Shown: positions 1-6,674, numbered from the stretch's first letter. The stretch is DNA of 15,834 nt from JBEAOO01 sp041164825 (GCA_041164825.1 JBEAOO010000279.1:1-15834), one strand, 5' to 3'. The notes: generated from the letters alone by a model not told the origin. A program made the numbers and translations.

Positions 1-19
1 CTGGCAGGCCGACTATTGA
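1..19 (+). CDS. rimM: RimM C-terminal tail (partial)
   Basis: Only the last codons are present. They read W-Q-A-D-Y followed by TGA at 17-19, and position 1 is the last base of the preceding codon. RimM is the 16S rRNA processing factor that binds ribosomal protein S19, and it normally lies directly before trmD in proteobacteria. An aromatic C-terminal tail of this kind fits betaproteobacterial RimM. The call rests on five residues plus gene order, so it is an inference. The 15-nt gap to the trmD start suggests a shared transcript. Confidence 0.7.
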
Positions 20-34
20 GCGCTCGGGCGTTTC

Positions 35-817
35 ATGCGTTTTGACGTCATCACCCTGTTCCCTGAACTGTTTGCGCCGTTTTTGAAGACCGGCGTGACG
101 CGCCGCGCCTTCGAGTCGGGCCAGGTGGAAGTGGTGTTCACCAACCCGCGCGACGCCGCGCAAGGCAATTACCGCCGGGTTGACGACCGCCCGTTTGGCG
201 GTGGCCCGGGCATGGTGCTGCTGGCCGAGCCGCTGTCCCTGTGTGTGCAGCACATCCGCGCCGCGCGGCCAGCCCCTTCGGCCCCGGTCAAACCGGTGCC
301 GGTGGTGCTGTTCTCCCCTGCAGGCAAGCCGTTGGGGCACGGCGATGTGCAACGCTGGGCCAGCGGCGATGGCGCGATTCTGGTCTGCGGCCGTTACGAA
401 GGTCTGGACCAGCGCTTTATCGACGAATCGGTGGACGAGCAGATCAGCCTGGGCGACTTCGTGCTCTCGGGCGGCGAGCTGCCGGCCATGGCCTTGCTCG
501 ACGCGATTGCGCGCTTGCAACCCGGCGTGCTGAGTGACGCTGCCTCGCACGAGCAAGACAGTTTTTCCGACGGCCTGCTCGACTGCCCGCACTACAGCCG
601 GCCCGAGCTGCTGCGCACGGCCAGCGGCGACGAGCTGCCCGTGCCGCCCGTGCTGCTCTCGGGCAACCACGCGCACATCGCCCGCTGGCGGCGTGACCGC
701 GCGCTCGAGATCACCGCGCGCCGCCGCCCCGAATTGATCACCGTCGCCCGTGCCGATGGCAAGCTGAGCAAGGCCGACGAGAAGGCCTTGGCGGCTCTCG
801 GGTTGTCCGGGCTATAA
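35..817 (+). CDS. trmD: tRNA (guanine-N1)-methyltransferase TrmD
   Basis: This SPOUT-class enzyme methylates G37 of tRNAs with a G next to the anticodon, using S-adenosylmethionine, and so prevents +1 frameshifting. The protein is 260 aa, close to the family norm of about 250. It opens with MRFDVITLFP. Family motifs visible are DRPFGGGPGM (51-60), the trefoil-knot SAM loop LVCGRYEGLDQRFID (116-130), ISLGDFVLSGGELP (137-150) and a DSF element (175-177) before LLDCPHYSRP; that Asp matches the position of the catalytic Asp of the family. The ATG follows the rimM stop by 15 nt with no clear Shine-Dalgarno sequence, suggesting translational coupling. The TAA stop is shared with a TATAAT box that probably drives rplS. 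Identification is secure. Confidence 0.98.
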   Translation: MRFDVITLFPELFAPFLKTGVTRRAFESGQVEVVFTNPRDAAQGNYRRVDDRPFGGGPGMVLLAEPLSLCVQHIRAARPAPSAPVKPVPVVLFSPAGKPLGHGDVQRWASGDGAILVCGRYEGLDQRFIDESVDEQISLGDFVLSGGELPAMALLDAIARLQPGVLSDAASHEQDSFSDGLLDCPHYSRPELLRTASGDELPVPPVLLSGNHAHIARWRRDRALEITARRRPELITVARADGKLSKADEKALAALGLSGL

Positions 818-818
818 T
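788..818 (+). promoter_or_regulatory. Candidate rplS promoter overlapping the trmD stop
   Basis: A perfect TATAAT lies at 813-818, and its TATAA includes the trmD stop codon TAA (815-817). A weaker TTGGCG (788-793) lies 19 bp upstream as a possible -35 element. A consensus -10 box is rare by chance in DNA this GC-rich. Transcription would begin near 825 and give a long structured leader before rplS. The -35 spacing is not ideal, so the promoter is an inference from sequence. Confidence 0.6.
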
Positions 819-971
819 CAGAGGCTTTTCGATCCTCTGCCGCACCTTACGCGGTGCATTGTTGTGGCCTTCGGGCCTCAGATGACACCGTCCGGCGCGA
901 GCTCCACTGGCAACAGCGGGCCGCACCGAATTCCATCAACCCAGCGTCGGCATGATCATTTGGAGTAGCAC
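819..971 (+). promoter_or_regulatory. Structured rplS leader
   Basis: This 154-nt spacer carries no ORF but several hairpins. Stem A is CAGAGG (819-824) with CCTCTG (834-839). Stem B is GCACC (842-846) with GGTGC (853-857). Stem C is GGCC-TTCG-GGCC (866-877), with a UUCG tetraloop. CGGTG (852-856) can also pair with CACCG (886-890), enclosing stem C and excluding stem B. GGAG at 962-965 is a good ribosome site 6 nt before the rplS ATG. Mutually exclusive pairings of this kind would suit autoregulation or attenuation, but no U-tract terminator is visible, so a regulatory role is unproven. Confidence 0.45.
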
Positions 972-1325
972 ATGGACTTGATCCAAACCCTCGAACAAGA
1001 AGAAATTGTTCGCCTGAACAAGACCATCCCGGCCTTCGCCCCTGGCGACACCGTGATCGTCAGCGTGAACGTGGTTGAAGGCACGCGCAAGCGCGTCCAA
1101 GCCTACGAAGGCGTCGTGATTGCCAAGCGCAACCGCGGTCTGAACAGCAGCTTCATCGTCCGCAAGATCTCCAGCGGCGAAGGCGTGGAACGCACGTTCC
1201 AGGTCTACAGCCCGCTGATCGCCGGCATCGAAGTCAAGCGTCGCGGTGACGTCCGCCGCGCCAAGCTGTACTACCTGCGCCAACGCTCGGGCAAGTCGGC
1301 ACGCATCAAAGAGAAACTCGCCTGA
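972..1325 (+). CDS. rplS: 50S ribosomal protein L19
   Basis: L19 sits at the 30S-50S interface of the ribosome. The 117-aa product has the normal length and the full family pattern: an N-terminal helix (MDLIQTLEQEEI), PAFAPGDTVIV (20-30), the basic GTRKRVQAYEGVVI segment, and the C-terminal VKRRGDVRRAKLYYLR. The start is fixed by GGAG 6 nt upstream and by the family N-terminus. It is the last gene of the rimM-trmD-rplS group. Its own promoter probably lies at the end of trmD, consistent with the need for far more ribosomal protein than methyltransferase. A terminator follows within 100 nt. Confidence 0.98.
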   Translation: MDLIQTLEQEEIVRLNKTIPAFAPGDTVIVSVNVVEGTRKRVQAYEGVVIAKRNRGLNSSFIVRKISSGEGVERTFQVYSPLIAGIEVKRRGDVRRAKLYYLRQRSGKSARIKEKLA

Positions 1326-1332
1326 TGGTGTG

Positions 1333-1356
1333 GAGCGGCGCGCTTGCGCGCTGCTC
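1333..1356 (+). other. Strong hairpin just after rplS
   Basis: GAGCGGCGCGC (1333-1343) pairs with GCGCGCTGCTC (1346-1356), with one G-U pair; the innermost pairs must open to form a loop. It starts 8 nt after the rplS stop and has no T-tract. It may protect the 3' end of the mRNA upstream of the true terminator. Its function is inferred. Confidence 0.4.
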
Positions 1357-1395
1357 CGCTGGCGAGACTCGTTTTCGCCGAAGGCAAAAGCCTCC

Positions 1396-1423
1396 AAGCC
1401 ACTCGCAAGAGTGGCTTTTTTTT
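1396..1423 (+). terminator. Intrinsic terminator of the trmD-rplS operon
   Basis: A perfect 9-bp stem, AAGCCACTC (1396-1404) and GAGTGGCTT (1409-1417), has a GCAA tetraloop and runs into a T-tract ending at 1423. This is a textbook rho-independent terminator. Confidence 0.92.
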
Positions 1424-1446
1424 GGGCGCTCGCTTTCCCCCTCAGC

Positions 1447-1470
1447 GCCCCTCGGGGGGCTTTTTGTTTT
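1447..1470 (+). terminator. Second, weaker terminator-like hairpin
   Basis: GCCCC (1447-1451) pairs with GGGGC (1456-1460), followed by TTTTTGTTTT. It lies only 10 nt before the NUDIX start. It may be a back-up terminator for rplS or part of the NUDIX leader. Confidence 0.6.
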
Positions 1471-1480
1471 CCAATCGGGC

Positions 1481-2167
1481 ATGCCTTCCAGCTTCGACCC
1501 CCAACAGTTGCCCGTGCTCGCCAGCGATGGTCATTTGCCCGGCGTGGCGCCGCATCACCTGAGCCTGGAGGCTCTGCGCGAGCGGTTCAGTCGCTCGCCC
1601 ATTTGGCAGCCAGAGGTGGTGGCGGAGCGGCGCTTTGTTGAGCGTCCCCCGGCCCACGCCTCGGTGCTGGTGCCGTTGGTGATGCGCGACGATGGCTTGC
1701 GCGTGCTGCTGACCCAGCGCACCGATCACCTCACCGACCACCCCGGTCAAATCAGCTTCCCCGGCGGGCGGCGCGAGGCCTTTGACGCCGACGACGTGGC
1801 CACCGCCTTGCGCGAGGCGCAGGAAGAAATTGGCCTGCACCCGCAGCATGTCGACGTGCTGGGCACGCTCCCCACCTACACCACCGGCACCGGCTTCATC
1901 GTCACGCCGGTGATTGCCGGCGTGCGCCCGGGCTTCGAGATCACCGCCGACCCGTTTGAGGTGGCCGAGGTGTTCGAGGTGCCGCTGGCGTTTTTGATGA
2001 CCCCCGCGCACCACCGGCACCATGCGGTGGAGGTGGCAGGCGTGCGGCGCGAGTTCTTGTCGATGCCGTGGGAAGGCTCGGATGCCCAGGGCCAACCTCG
2101 CCGCTATTTCATCTGGGGCGCGACGGCGGCGATGTTGCGCAACCTGTACCGATTCTTGTCGGCCTGA
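1481..2167 (+). CDS. NUDIX hydrolase, CoA pyrophosphatase type (NudL-like)
   Basis: The protein belongs to the UPF0035/CoA-diphosphatase branch of NUDIX hydrolases, which split coenzyme A into 3',5'-ADP and 4'-phosphopantetheine; other nucleotide substrates cannot be excluded. The subfamily signature is visible as LLTQR (76-80), then H-PGQ-SFPGG (87-96). The metal-binding NUDIX helix is REAQEEIGL (111-119), 14 residues after the GG, the same spacing as in E. coli NudL. The product is 228 aa, somewhat longer than NudL because of an N-terminal extension. I chose the ATG at 1481; an in-frame ATG at 1325 would place the start on the rplS stop and translate through the operon terminator, giving an unlikely N-terminus. 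There is no Shine-Dalgarno sequence. The next gene starts 62 nt after the stop. Confidence 0.9.
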   Translation: MPSSFDPQQLPVLASDGHLPGVAPHHLSLEALRERFSRSPIWQPEVVAERRFVERPPAHASVLVPLVMRDDGLRVLLTQRTDHLTDHPGQISFPGGRREAFDADDVATALREAQEEIGLHPQHVDVLGTLPTYTTGTGFIVTPVIAGVRPGFEITADPFEVAEVFEVPLAFLMTPAHHRHHAVEVAGVRREFLSMPWEGSDAQGQPRRYFIWGATAAMLRNLYRFLSA

Positions 2168-2229
2168 GGCGCGCAGACTCTGCCTCGCAGGCCCGCTGAA
2201 CCCGCCTCTGACCGGTATCATCCTGCCGC

Positions 2230-3219
2230 ATGAGTTTCTTCGCCGTTCTGTTTGCCTTGTTGATTGAGCAGCTCAAGCCGCTGCCGCGTGAGAACTGGGT
2301 GCACGACACGCTGACCGCGTGGATGCGCTGGACGGGGCGCAACTTCGACGCCGGCCGCAGCCAGCACGCCTGGGTGGTCTGGGGCGTCACGGTGGTGGCG
2401 CCGGCCTTGGTGGCGTGGGGCATCTACCTCGGCATCCTGCATTTCAGTTTGCTGCTGGCCCTGGGTTGGAACGTGCTGGTGCTCTACCTCACGCTCGGCT
2501 TTCGCCAGTTCAGCCACTACTTCACCGACATTCGCGACGCGCTGGAGCGTGGCGACGAGATGCAGGCGCGCCTGCTGCTCAGTGAGTGGCGCCACTTGGA
2601 TGCCAGCGAGCTGCCGCGCACCGAGTTGCTGCGCCACGTGATTGAGCACGCGCTGCTGGCCGCGCACCGCCATGTGTTTGGCGTGTTCTTCTGGTTTGTG
2701 GTGCTGTCGACTGTGGGCCTGGGCCCGGCCGGTGCGGTGCTGTACCGCATGGCCGAGTTCGCGAGCCGCTACTGGGCGTTCAAGAACCGCACGGTGGGTG
2801 AGGTCAGCAACCAGCGCTTGATGGCGCTGTCGCAACGCCTGTTCAACGTGATCGACCACCTGCCGGCGCGCCTCACGGCCGCGGGCTTTGCGGTGGTGGG
2901 CAATTTTGAAGAAGCGGTGGCCTGCTGGCGCCGTGATGCCTCGCTGTGGCTGCACCCGAACGAAGGCATCATCCTCGCGTCCGCGGCCGGTGCGGTGGGC
3001 GTGCAACTTGGTGGTGCCGCGGCACCCGGTGTCACGCCCGACCGCTCGCGCACCTTTGACGGCGCCTCGGCGCCCGAGCAGGTGAGCGCCGAAGGCTCCA
3101 CCCCAGGCTTGCCGCCCGTGGCCGCGCACCTGCAAACCGTGGTGGCGCTGGTGTGGCGCTCGGTGGTGTTGTGGATGCTGCTGGTGGCCTTGCTCTCGCT
3201 GGCCAACCTGATCGGCTGA
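2230..3219 (+). CDS. CobD/CbiB-family membrane protein
   Basis: This 329-aa protein has several hydrophobic segments (about 1-14, 48-66, 72-90, 147-165 and 307-327). It carries the CobD/CbiB hallmarks GPAGAVLYR (165-173), WAFKN (182-186) and LPARLTA (211-217). True CobD/CbiB joins cobyric acid with the aminopropanol moiety in cobalamin synthesis; the distantly related AmpE acts in beta-lactamase induction. No cobalamin gene and no visible cobalamin riboswitch lies nearby, so the function may differ from genuine CbiB. A Gly/Ala/Pro-rich hydrophilic stretch (about 261-304) precedes the last membrane segment and looks like a lineage-specific insert. The start at 2230 has no Shine-Dalgarno sequence, but TATCAT lies at 2216-2221, 8 nt upstream. 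The gene is convergent with yciO. Confidence 0.82.
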   Translation: MSFFAVLFALLIEQLKPLPRENWVHDTLTAWMRWTGRNFDAGRSQHAWVVWGVTVVAPALVAWGIYLGILHFSLLLALGWNVLVLYLTLGFRQFSHYFTDIRDALERGDEMQARLLLSEWRHLDASELPRTELLRHVIEHALLAAHRHVFGVFFWFVVLSTVGLGPAGAVLYRMAEFASRYWAFKNRTVGEVSNQRLMALSQRLFNVIDHLPARLTAAGFAVVGNFEEAVACWRRDASLWLHPNEGIILASAAGAVGVQLGGAAAPGVTPDRSRTFDGASAPEQVSAEGSTPGLPPVAAHLQTVVALVWRSVVLWMLLVALLSLANLIG

Positions 3220-3228
3220 TCGCTCAAC

Positions 3229-3260
3229 GCGGCGCTGGCCACCTCGGCGCTGAGCGCCGC
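3229..3260. other. Inverted repeat between convergent genes
   Basis: GCGGCGCT (3229-3236) pairs perfectly with AGCGCCGC (3253-3260). An alternative inner hairpin, CGGCGC-TGA-GCGCCG, uses 3245-3259. It sits between the stops of the CobD-like gene (+) and yciO (-). Neither strand shows a T-tract, so it is at best a weak bidirectional terminator or an mRNA 3'-end stabiliser. Confidence 0.4.
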
Positions 3261-3263
3261 CTC

Positions 3264-3896
3264 TCAGCCCAGGCTCAACCCCAAGTCCGCCGGATCGCCC
3301 CGGCCTTGGCGCACCAGCACCGGCTCATCGCCGCTGAGGTCGATCACCGTGGTCGGCTGCATCGGGCAGGCGCCCGCATCCACCACGGCCTGAATCACCT
3401 TCTGAAACCGTTCGCGGATGGCCTCCGGCTCGTTCATCGGCTCGTCTTCGCCCGGCGCAATCAGCGTGGTGGCCAGCAGCGGCTGGCCAAACTCGGCCAG
3501 CAGCGCTTGCAGCACCGCGTGGTCGGGCACGCGCAGGCCGATGGTGCGGCGCGAGGGGTGCGACAAGCGGCGCGGCACCTCTTTGGTGGCTTCCAAAATG
3601 AAGGTGAAGGGCCCGGGCGTGCCCAGCTTCAGTCGCCGGAACTGCTGGTTGTCGACGCGCGCGTAGTTGGCCAGCTCGGCCAGGTCGCGGCAGATCAGCG
3701 TCAGGTGGTGTTTGTCGTCCACACCGCGGATGCGGCGCAGGTTCATGGCGGCATTTTTGTCGTCGAGGTGGCAGACCAGCGCGTAGCTCGAATCGGTGGG
3801 CACGGCCACGATGCCGCCGGCGTGCAGGATTTGCGCGGCCTGCTTGAGCAAGCGCGCCTGCGGATTCTCGGGGTGGACTTCAAAATATTGCGACAT
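3264..3896 (-). CDS. yciO: Sua5/YciO/YrdC family protein (YciO-like)
   Basis: The family includes threonylcarbamoyl-AMP synthases that make the intermediate for tRNA t6A. YciO is the short paralogue whose role is less certain. The 210-aa product follows E. coli YciO almost from the first residue: MSQYFEVHPENPQ, then VPTDSSYAL (32-40), RIRG (55-58), a TPGPFTFIL segment (93-101), KEVPRRL (105-111) and RTIGLRVP (117-124), ending in PTTVIDLSGD and VRQGRGD. I start at the ATG at 3896 because MSQ-F matches the family; an upstream in-frame start at 3947 would add an unsupported leader. No Shine-Dalgarno sequence is present; GACAAT lies 6 nt upstream. In E. coli yciO directly follows rnm, whereas here an EamA gene lies between them. 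Confidence 0.92.
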   Translation of the reverse strand: MSQYFEVHPENPQARLLKQAAQILHAGGIVAVPTDSSYALVCHLDDKNAAMNLRRIRGVDDKHHLTLICRDLAELANYARVDNQQFRRLKLGTPGPFTFILEATKEVPRRLSHPSRRTIGLRVPDHAVLQALLAEFGQPLLATTLIAPGEDEPMNEPEAIRERFQKVIQAVVDAGACPMQPTTVIDLSGDEPVLVRQGRGDPADLGLSLG

Positions 3897-3990
3897 GGCT
3901 GGATTGTCGCCGTGCCTCGTGACACGCGCATCCCGCGACCCGGGCATGCTTTGCGCCGCATCAGCCCGCGACCCCGACCGCAGGCCGGCC

Positions 3991-4932
3991 TCAATCGCCC
4001 AGCGTGTCAGCCTGCACCGTGGAGGTGGGTCGGCGCTGCGCCGCCGCCTCGCGCACGTTCAGCCACACCGTGGCCGCACCGCAAGCCGCGACCACGGCCA
4101 TGCCGACCCAGCTCCAGCCGTCGGGCAGGTGGTCGAACACCAGCCAGCCAATGGCCGCGGCCACCGCGATCTGCGCGTAGATGAAGGGCATCAGCGTGGA
4201 CGCTGCCGCCAGCCCCAACGCCAAGATCAGCAGCATGTGGCCAACAGTGCCCAGCATGCCGGCCATCAGCATCAGGCCCCAGGTCGCGGCCGGCAGTTGG
4301 CTGAAATACGACCCACGCAGTTCGGGGTGCAGCAGCAGCAACGGCGTGAGCAGCGCCACGCCCACAGCGCCGGTGTAGAAATGCGTGGCGGTGGGGCTCT
4401 CCAGCTGAGAGAGTTTGCTGGTGAGCACCTGAAACACCGCATAACTGACCGCTGCCGCCAGCGGGAACACCACCGGCCAGCCCATGATGCCGCTGCCCGG
4501 CCGAATGACGATCAGCGCGCCTGCAAAACAGCCCACCACCAAGGCCCAGCGCACCGGTGACACCTGCTCCTTCAGCAGCCAGGCGGCCAGCAGCGTCACC
4601 ACCACCGGCGCCAGCATGTTGATGGCGGTGTACTCGGCCACCTGCATGTATTGCACGCCAGTGAAGCTGAGCGCCGAGGTGGCCAGCAGCAGCACGCCGC
4701 GCATGAACTGAAACTTCGGGTGCGCGCTGCGAAAGCCATCGCTGCTTGGGCGCAGCAGCCAGCCCGCCATCACCAGCGCTTGGCACAGGTAGCGCACCCA
4801 CAGCAGCACCAGCACCGGAACCGTGCCACCGAGGTAGCGCACAGTGTTGTCGAGCGAGGCAAAACACACCGTGGCCAGCAGCATCAGCGCAATGCCCAGG
4901 CCGGGGCGGCGCAGTGGCAGGGCGCCGCTCAC
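3991..4932 (-). CDS. DMT-superfamily transporter (EamA domains)
   Basis: This is a 313-aa inner-membrane protein of the drug/metabolite transporter superfamily. It has about ten hydrophobic helices arranged as two EamA repeats. The first repeat runs from RPGLGIALMLLATVCFASLD to roughly GALIVIRPGSG, and the second from MGWPVVFPLAAAVSYAVF to the C-terminus. The second repeat contains the typical PFIYAQIAVAAAIGWLVF. The substrate cannot be read from sequence; relatives export amino acids, metabolites or purines. I prefer the GTG at 4932, whose GTGA overlaps the rnm stop and implies translational coupling. An ATG at 4980 would add 16 residues that overlap rnm. The 94-nt gap to yciO is compatible with one rnm-eamA-yciO transcript. 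Confidence 0.9.
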   Translation of the reverse strand: MSGALPLRRPGLGIALMLLATVCFASLDNTVRYLGGTVPVLVLLWVRYLCQALVMAGWLLRPSSDGFRSAHPKFQFMRGVLLLATSALSFTGVQYMQVAEYTAINMLAPVVVTLLAAWLLKEQVSPVRWALVVGCFAGALIVIRPGSGIMGWPVVFPLAAAVSYAVFQVLTSKLSQLESPTATHFYTGAVGVALLTPLLLLHPELRGSYFSQLPAATWGLMLMAGMLGTVGHMLLILALGLAAASTLMPFIYAQIAVAAAIGWLVFDHLPDGWSWVGMAVVAACGAATVWLNVREAAAQRRPTSTVQADTLGD

Positions 4933-5813
4933 GAGGCCGCAGCGGTCGGGTGCGACACGCGGTGCGCCAGCGCCTCCCACACCGGCCGCAACTGGCCGGG
5001 CAGGGGGGGCAGGCTGCCGAGATCGGTGTGGCTCTCGTCGGGGCTGTGGAAGTCGCTGCCACGCGAGGCCAGCAGGTCAAACTCTTGGGCCATGGCGGCG
5101 TAGGTCACGTACTCGGCGGCGGTGTGGCTGCCGGTCACCACCTCCACGCCCAAGCCGCCATGGGCCTTGAACTCGGAGAACAGCGCGTACTCCTCGTTGG
5201 GCGTGAAGTGGTAGCGCGCCGGGTGCGCAATCACGGCGATGCCGCCGGCCTCGGTGATCCAGCGCACGGCGTTGCCCAGCGTGGCCCAGCGGTGGGCCAC
5301 AAAGCCGGGTTTGCCGTCGGTGAGAAAACGGCGGAACACCTCGTTGGTGTCGTTGCACACGCCCGTCTCCACCAAGAAGCGCGCAAAGTGCGTGCGCGAG
5401 ATCAGCTCCGGGTTGCCCACGTACTTGAGCGCCCCTTCAAACGCATCGCGAATGCCCACGCCAGCCAGGCCGGCCGCCATCTCACGCGCACGCTCGGTGC
5501 GGCCGCCGCGCGTGGCCGCCAAGCCCGCCTTGAGCGTTGCGTTGTCGGCATCAAAGCCCAGGCCGACGATGTGCACGGTGGTGCCGGCAAAGGTGATCGA
5601 GATCTCGACGCCCGTGAGGTAGGGCAGGCCCAGCGCCAGCGCGGCATCGCGCGCGCGGTGCTGGCCGCCCACTTCGTCGTGGTCGGTGAGGGCCCACAAC
5701 GCCACCCCGTTGGCCTTGGCACGCGCGGCCAACACCTCGGGAGCCAGCGTGCCGTCGGACACGGTGGAGTGGCAATGCAGGTCGGCGTTCAGGAGGATGG
5801 CGGGTGTGCTCAC
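4929..5813 (-). CDS. rnm: PHP-domain phosphoesterase / 5'-3' exoribonuclease (Rnm-like)
   Basis: The 294-aa protein is a PHP-domain metal-dependent phosphoesterase of the YciV/TrpH type, about the same length as E. coli Rnm. Family members hydrolyse 3',5'-nucleoside bisphosphates and trim the 5' ends of rRNAs. Metal-binding motifs visible are DLHCHSTVSDG (11-21), TDHDE (43-47), GVEIS (68-72), HIVG (81-84), a central HFARFLVE, AHPARY and a late GSDFH. The start is a GTG at 5813, the only start codon that keeps the family N-terminus. It has no Shine-Dalgarno sequence, and TAGAAT lies exactly 6 nt upstream on the same strand, so the mRNA may be leaderless. The stop overlaps the GTG of the EamA gene. 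Confidence 0.93.
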   Translation of the reverse strand: MSTPAILLNADLHCHSTVSDGTLAPEVLAARAKANGVALWALTDHDEVGGQHRARDAALALGLPYLTGVEISITFAGTTVHIVGLGFDADNATLKAGLAATRGGRTERAREMAAGLAGVGIRDAFEGALKYVGNPELISRTHFARFLVETGVCNDTNEVFRRFLTDGKPGFVAHRWATLGNAVRWITEAGGIAVIAHPARYHFTPNEEYALFSEFKAHGGLGVEVVTGSHTAAEYVTYAAMAQEFDLLASRGSDFHSPDESHTDLGSLPPLPGQLRPVWEALAHRVSHPTAAAS

Positions 5814-5819
5814 CGAGCC

Positions 5820-5825
5820 ATTCTA
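5820..5825 (-). promoter_or_regulatory. Candidate -10 box of rnm
   Basis: On the minus strand this reads TAGAAT, a five-of-six match to the -10 consensus. It ends 6 nt before the GTG start, so transcription would begin at or next to the start codon. No good -35 element is visible; TGCTCA, 18 bp upstream, is the best weak candidate. Confidence 0.4.
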
Positions 5826-5945
5826 GAAGTGCCGAAGCGGGCCTGAGCACGCGAGGGGCATTCGATGTCGGCAGTGCCGCGCTGAACTTTGTGTCACGCG
5901 GCGTCATCCAGCCGGCCCAGGGCCGCGTTGTAGGTGCACGGCTTG

Positions 5946-5966
5946 GGGGCGCCATCTCGTCGCCCC
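5946..5966 (+). other. Hairpin in the comEA leader
   Basis: GGGGCG (5946-5951) pairs with CGCCCC (5961-5966) around a 9-nt loop. It ends about 12 nt before the AAGGA ribosome site. It may be a stabilising or regulatory leader hairpin. I find no clear promoter in the 176-bp divergent region between rnm and comEA on the plus strand. Confidence 0.3.
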
Positions 5967-5989
5967 GCCTCCTTCAATCAAGGAATTGC

Positions 5990-6610
5990 ATGTTCATCAA
6001 ACGCCTGTTCGCCGCTGTGTTGGGTCTGGTCGCTGCCACCGCTTTTGCGGCGGTCGATGTCAACAAGGCCACCTCGGCCGAGCTCGACACCATCAAGGGC
6101 ATTGGACCGGCCGTGGCCACCAAAATCTTGGCCGCGCGCAAGACCGGCGCCTTCAAGGACTGGCCGGACCTGATTGAGCGCGTCAAAGGCATTGGTGAGG
6201 GCAACGCCGCCAAGCTCTCGGCCGAAGGCTTGACCATCAATGGCGCCAGCTTCGCGGGTGCACCGGCCGCGCCGGCGGCCAAGCCCGCGGCGGTTGACGC
6301 AGCCAAGGCCAAGGTCGCTGCGGTGGTGGCTCCGGCCGCAGCCGTTGCTGCCAAGCCGGTCGTGCCGGCGCTGGCTTCGGCACCTGCCGCGGCTGCCGCT
6401 GTGAAGGCCCCGGCCCCCATGCCTGCAGCCGCCAAGCCGGCTGCCCCTGCACCCGCCGCCAGCATGGCCGCCGCCAAGGCCGCGCCGGCAGCCGTTGTGG
6501 CCGCCTCCGCGCCAGACGCCAAGAAGACCAAGGCCGAAAAGAAGGCCGAAAAAAAGGCTGAGAAGCAAGCCGCCAAGGCCGCTGCAGCCGCCTCGGCCGC
6601 CACCAAGTAA
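5990..6610 (+). CDS. Exported ComEA-like helix-hairpin-helix protein with Ala/Lys tail
   Basis: The 206-aa product has a signal peptide (MFIKRLFAAVLGLVAATAFA, likely cut after residue 20). A tandem helix-hairpin-helix DNA-binding module of the ComEA type follows, with VDVNKATSAELDTIKGIGP (22-40) and IERVKGIGEGNAAKL (62-76). ComEA is the periplasmic DNA receptor for natural transformation, so the domain probably binds DNA outside the cytoplasm. Residues 88-206 form a low-complexity Ala/Pro/Lys tail ending in a Lys-Glu-Ala cluster (178-196) that resembles histone H1-like tails. Short family members lack this tail. The start has a good AAGGA site at 5980-5984, and ATGs further upstream in frame lack support. 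A terminator follows. No other competence gene is in the window. Confidence 0.88.
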   Translation: MFIKRLFAAVLGLVAATAFAAVDVNKATSAELDTIKGIGPAVATKILAARKTGAFKDWPDLIERVKGIGEGNAAKLSAEGLTINGASFAGAPAAPAAKPAAVDAAKAKVAAVVAPAAAVAAKPVVPALASAPAAAAAVKAPAPMPAAAKPAAPAPAASMAAAKAAPAAVVAASAPDAKKTKAEKKAEKKAEKQAAKAAAAASAATK

Positions 6611-6637
6611 GCCGGGCCACCGGGCACTGCGCCCGGC
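6611..6637 (+). other. GC hairpin after comEA
   Basis: GCCGGGC (6611-6617) pairs with GCCCGGC (6631-6637). The alternative CCGGGC-ACTGC-GCCCGG uses 6620-6636. It starts directly after the stop codon and has no T-tract. It precedes the true terminator and may protect the mRNA end. Confidence 0.4.
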
Positions 6638-6652
6638 CCGCGCCAGGACGAC

Positions 6653-6674
6653 CCCACCTTGGTGGGTTTTTTTT
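6653..6674 (+). terminator. Intrinsic terminator of the comEA-like gene
   Basis: CCCACC and GGTGGG (6653-6666) form a short GC-rich hairpin, best drawn with a CTTG loop. Eight T residues follow at 6667-6674. It lies 43 nt after the stop codon and separates this gene from the convergent lrp-type gene. Confidence 0.88.

Noticed and set aside
2168..2229. A possible cobalamin riboswitch before the CobD/CbiB-like gene
   Set aside because: The spacer is only 62 bp, too short for the known B12 riboswitch, and no B12-box-like sequence is visible.
4746..5846. A 366-codon open frame on the plus strand
   Set aside because: It is antisense to rnm and part of the EamA gene, both firmly identified, and its product is Gly/His/Arg-rich without domains.
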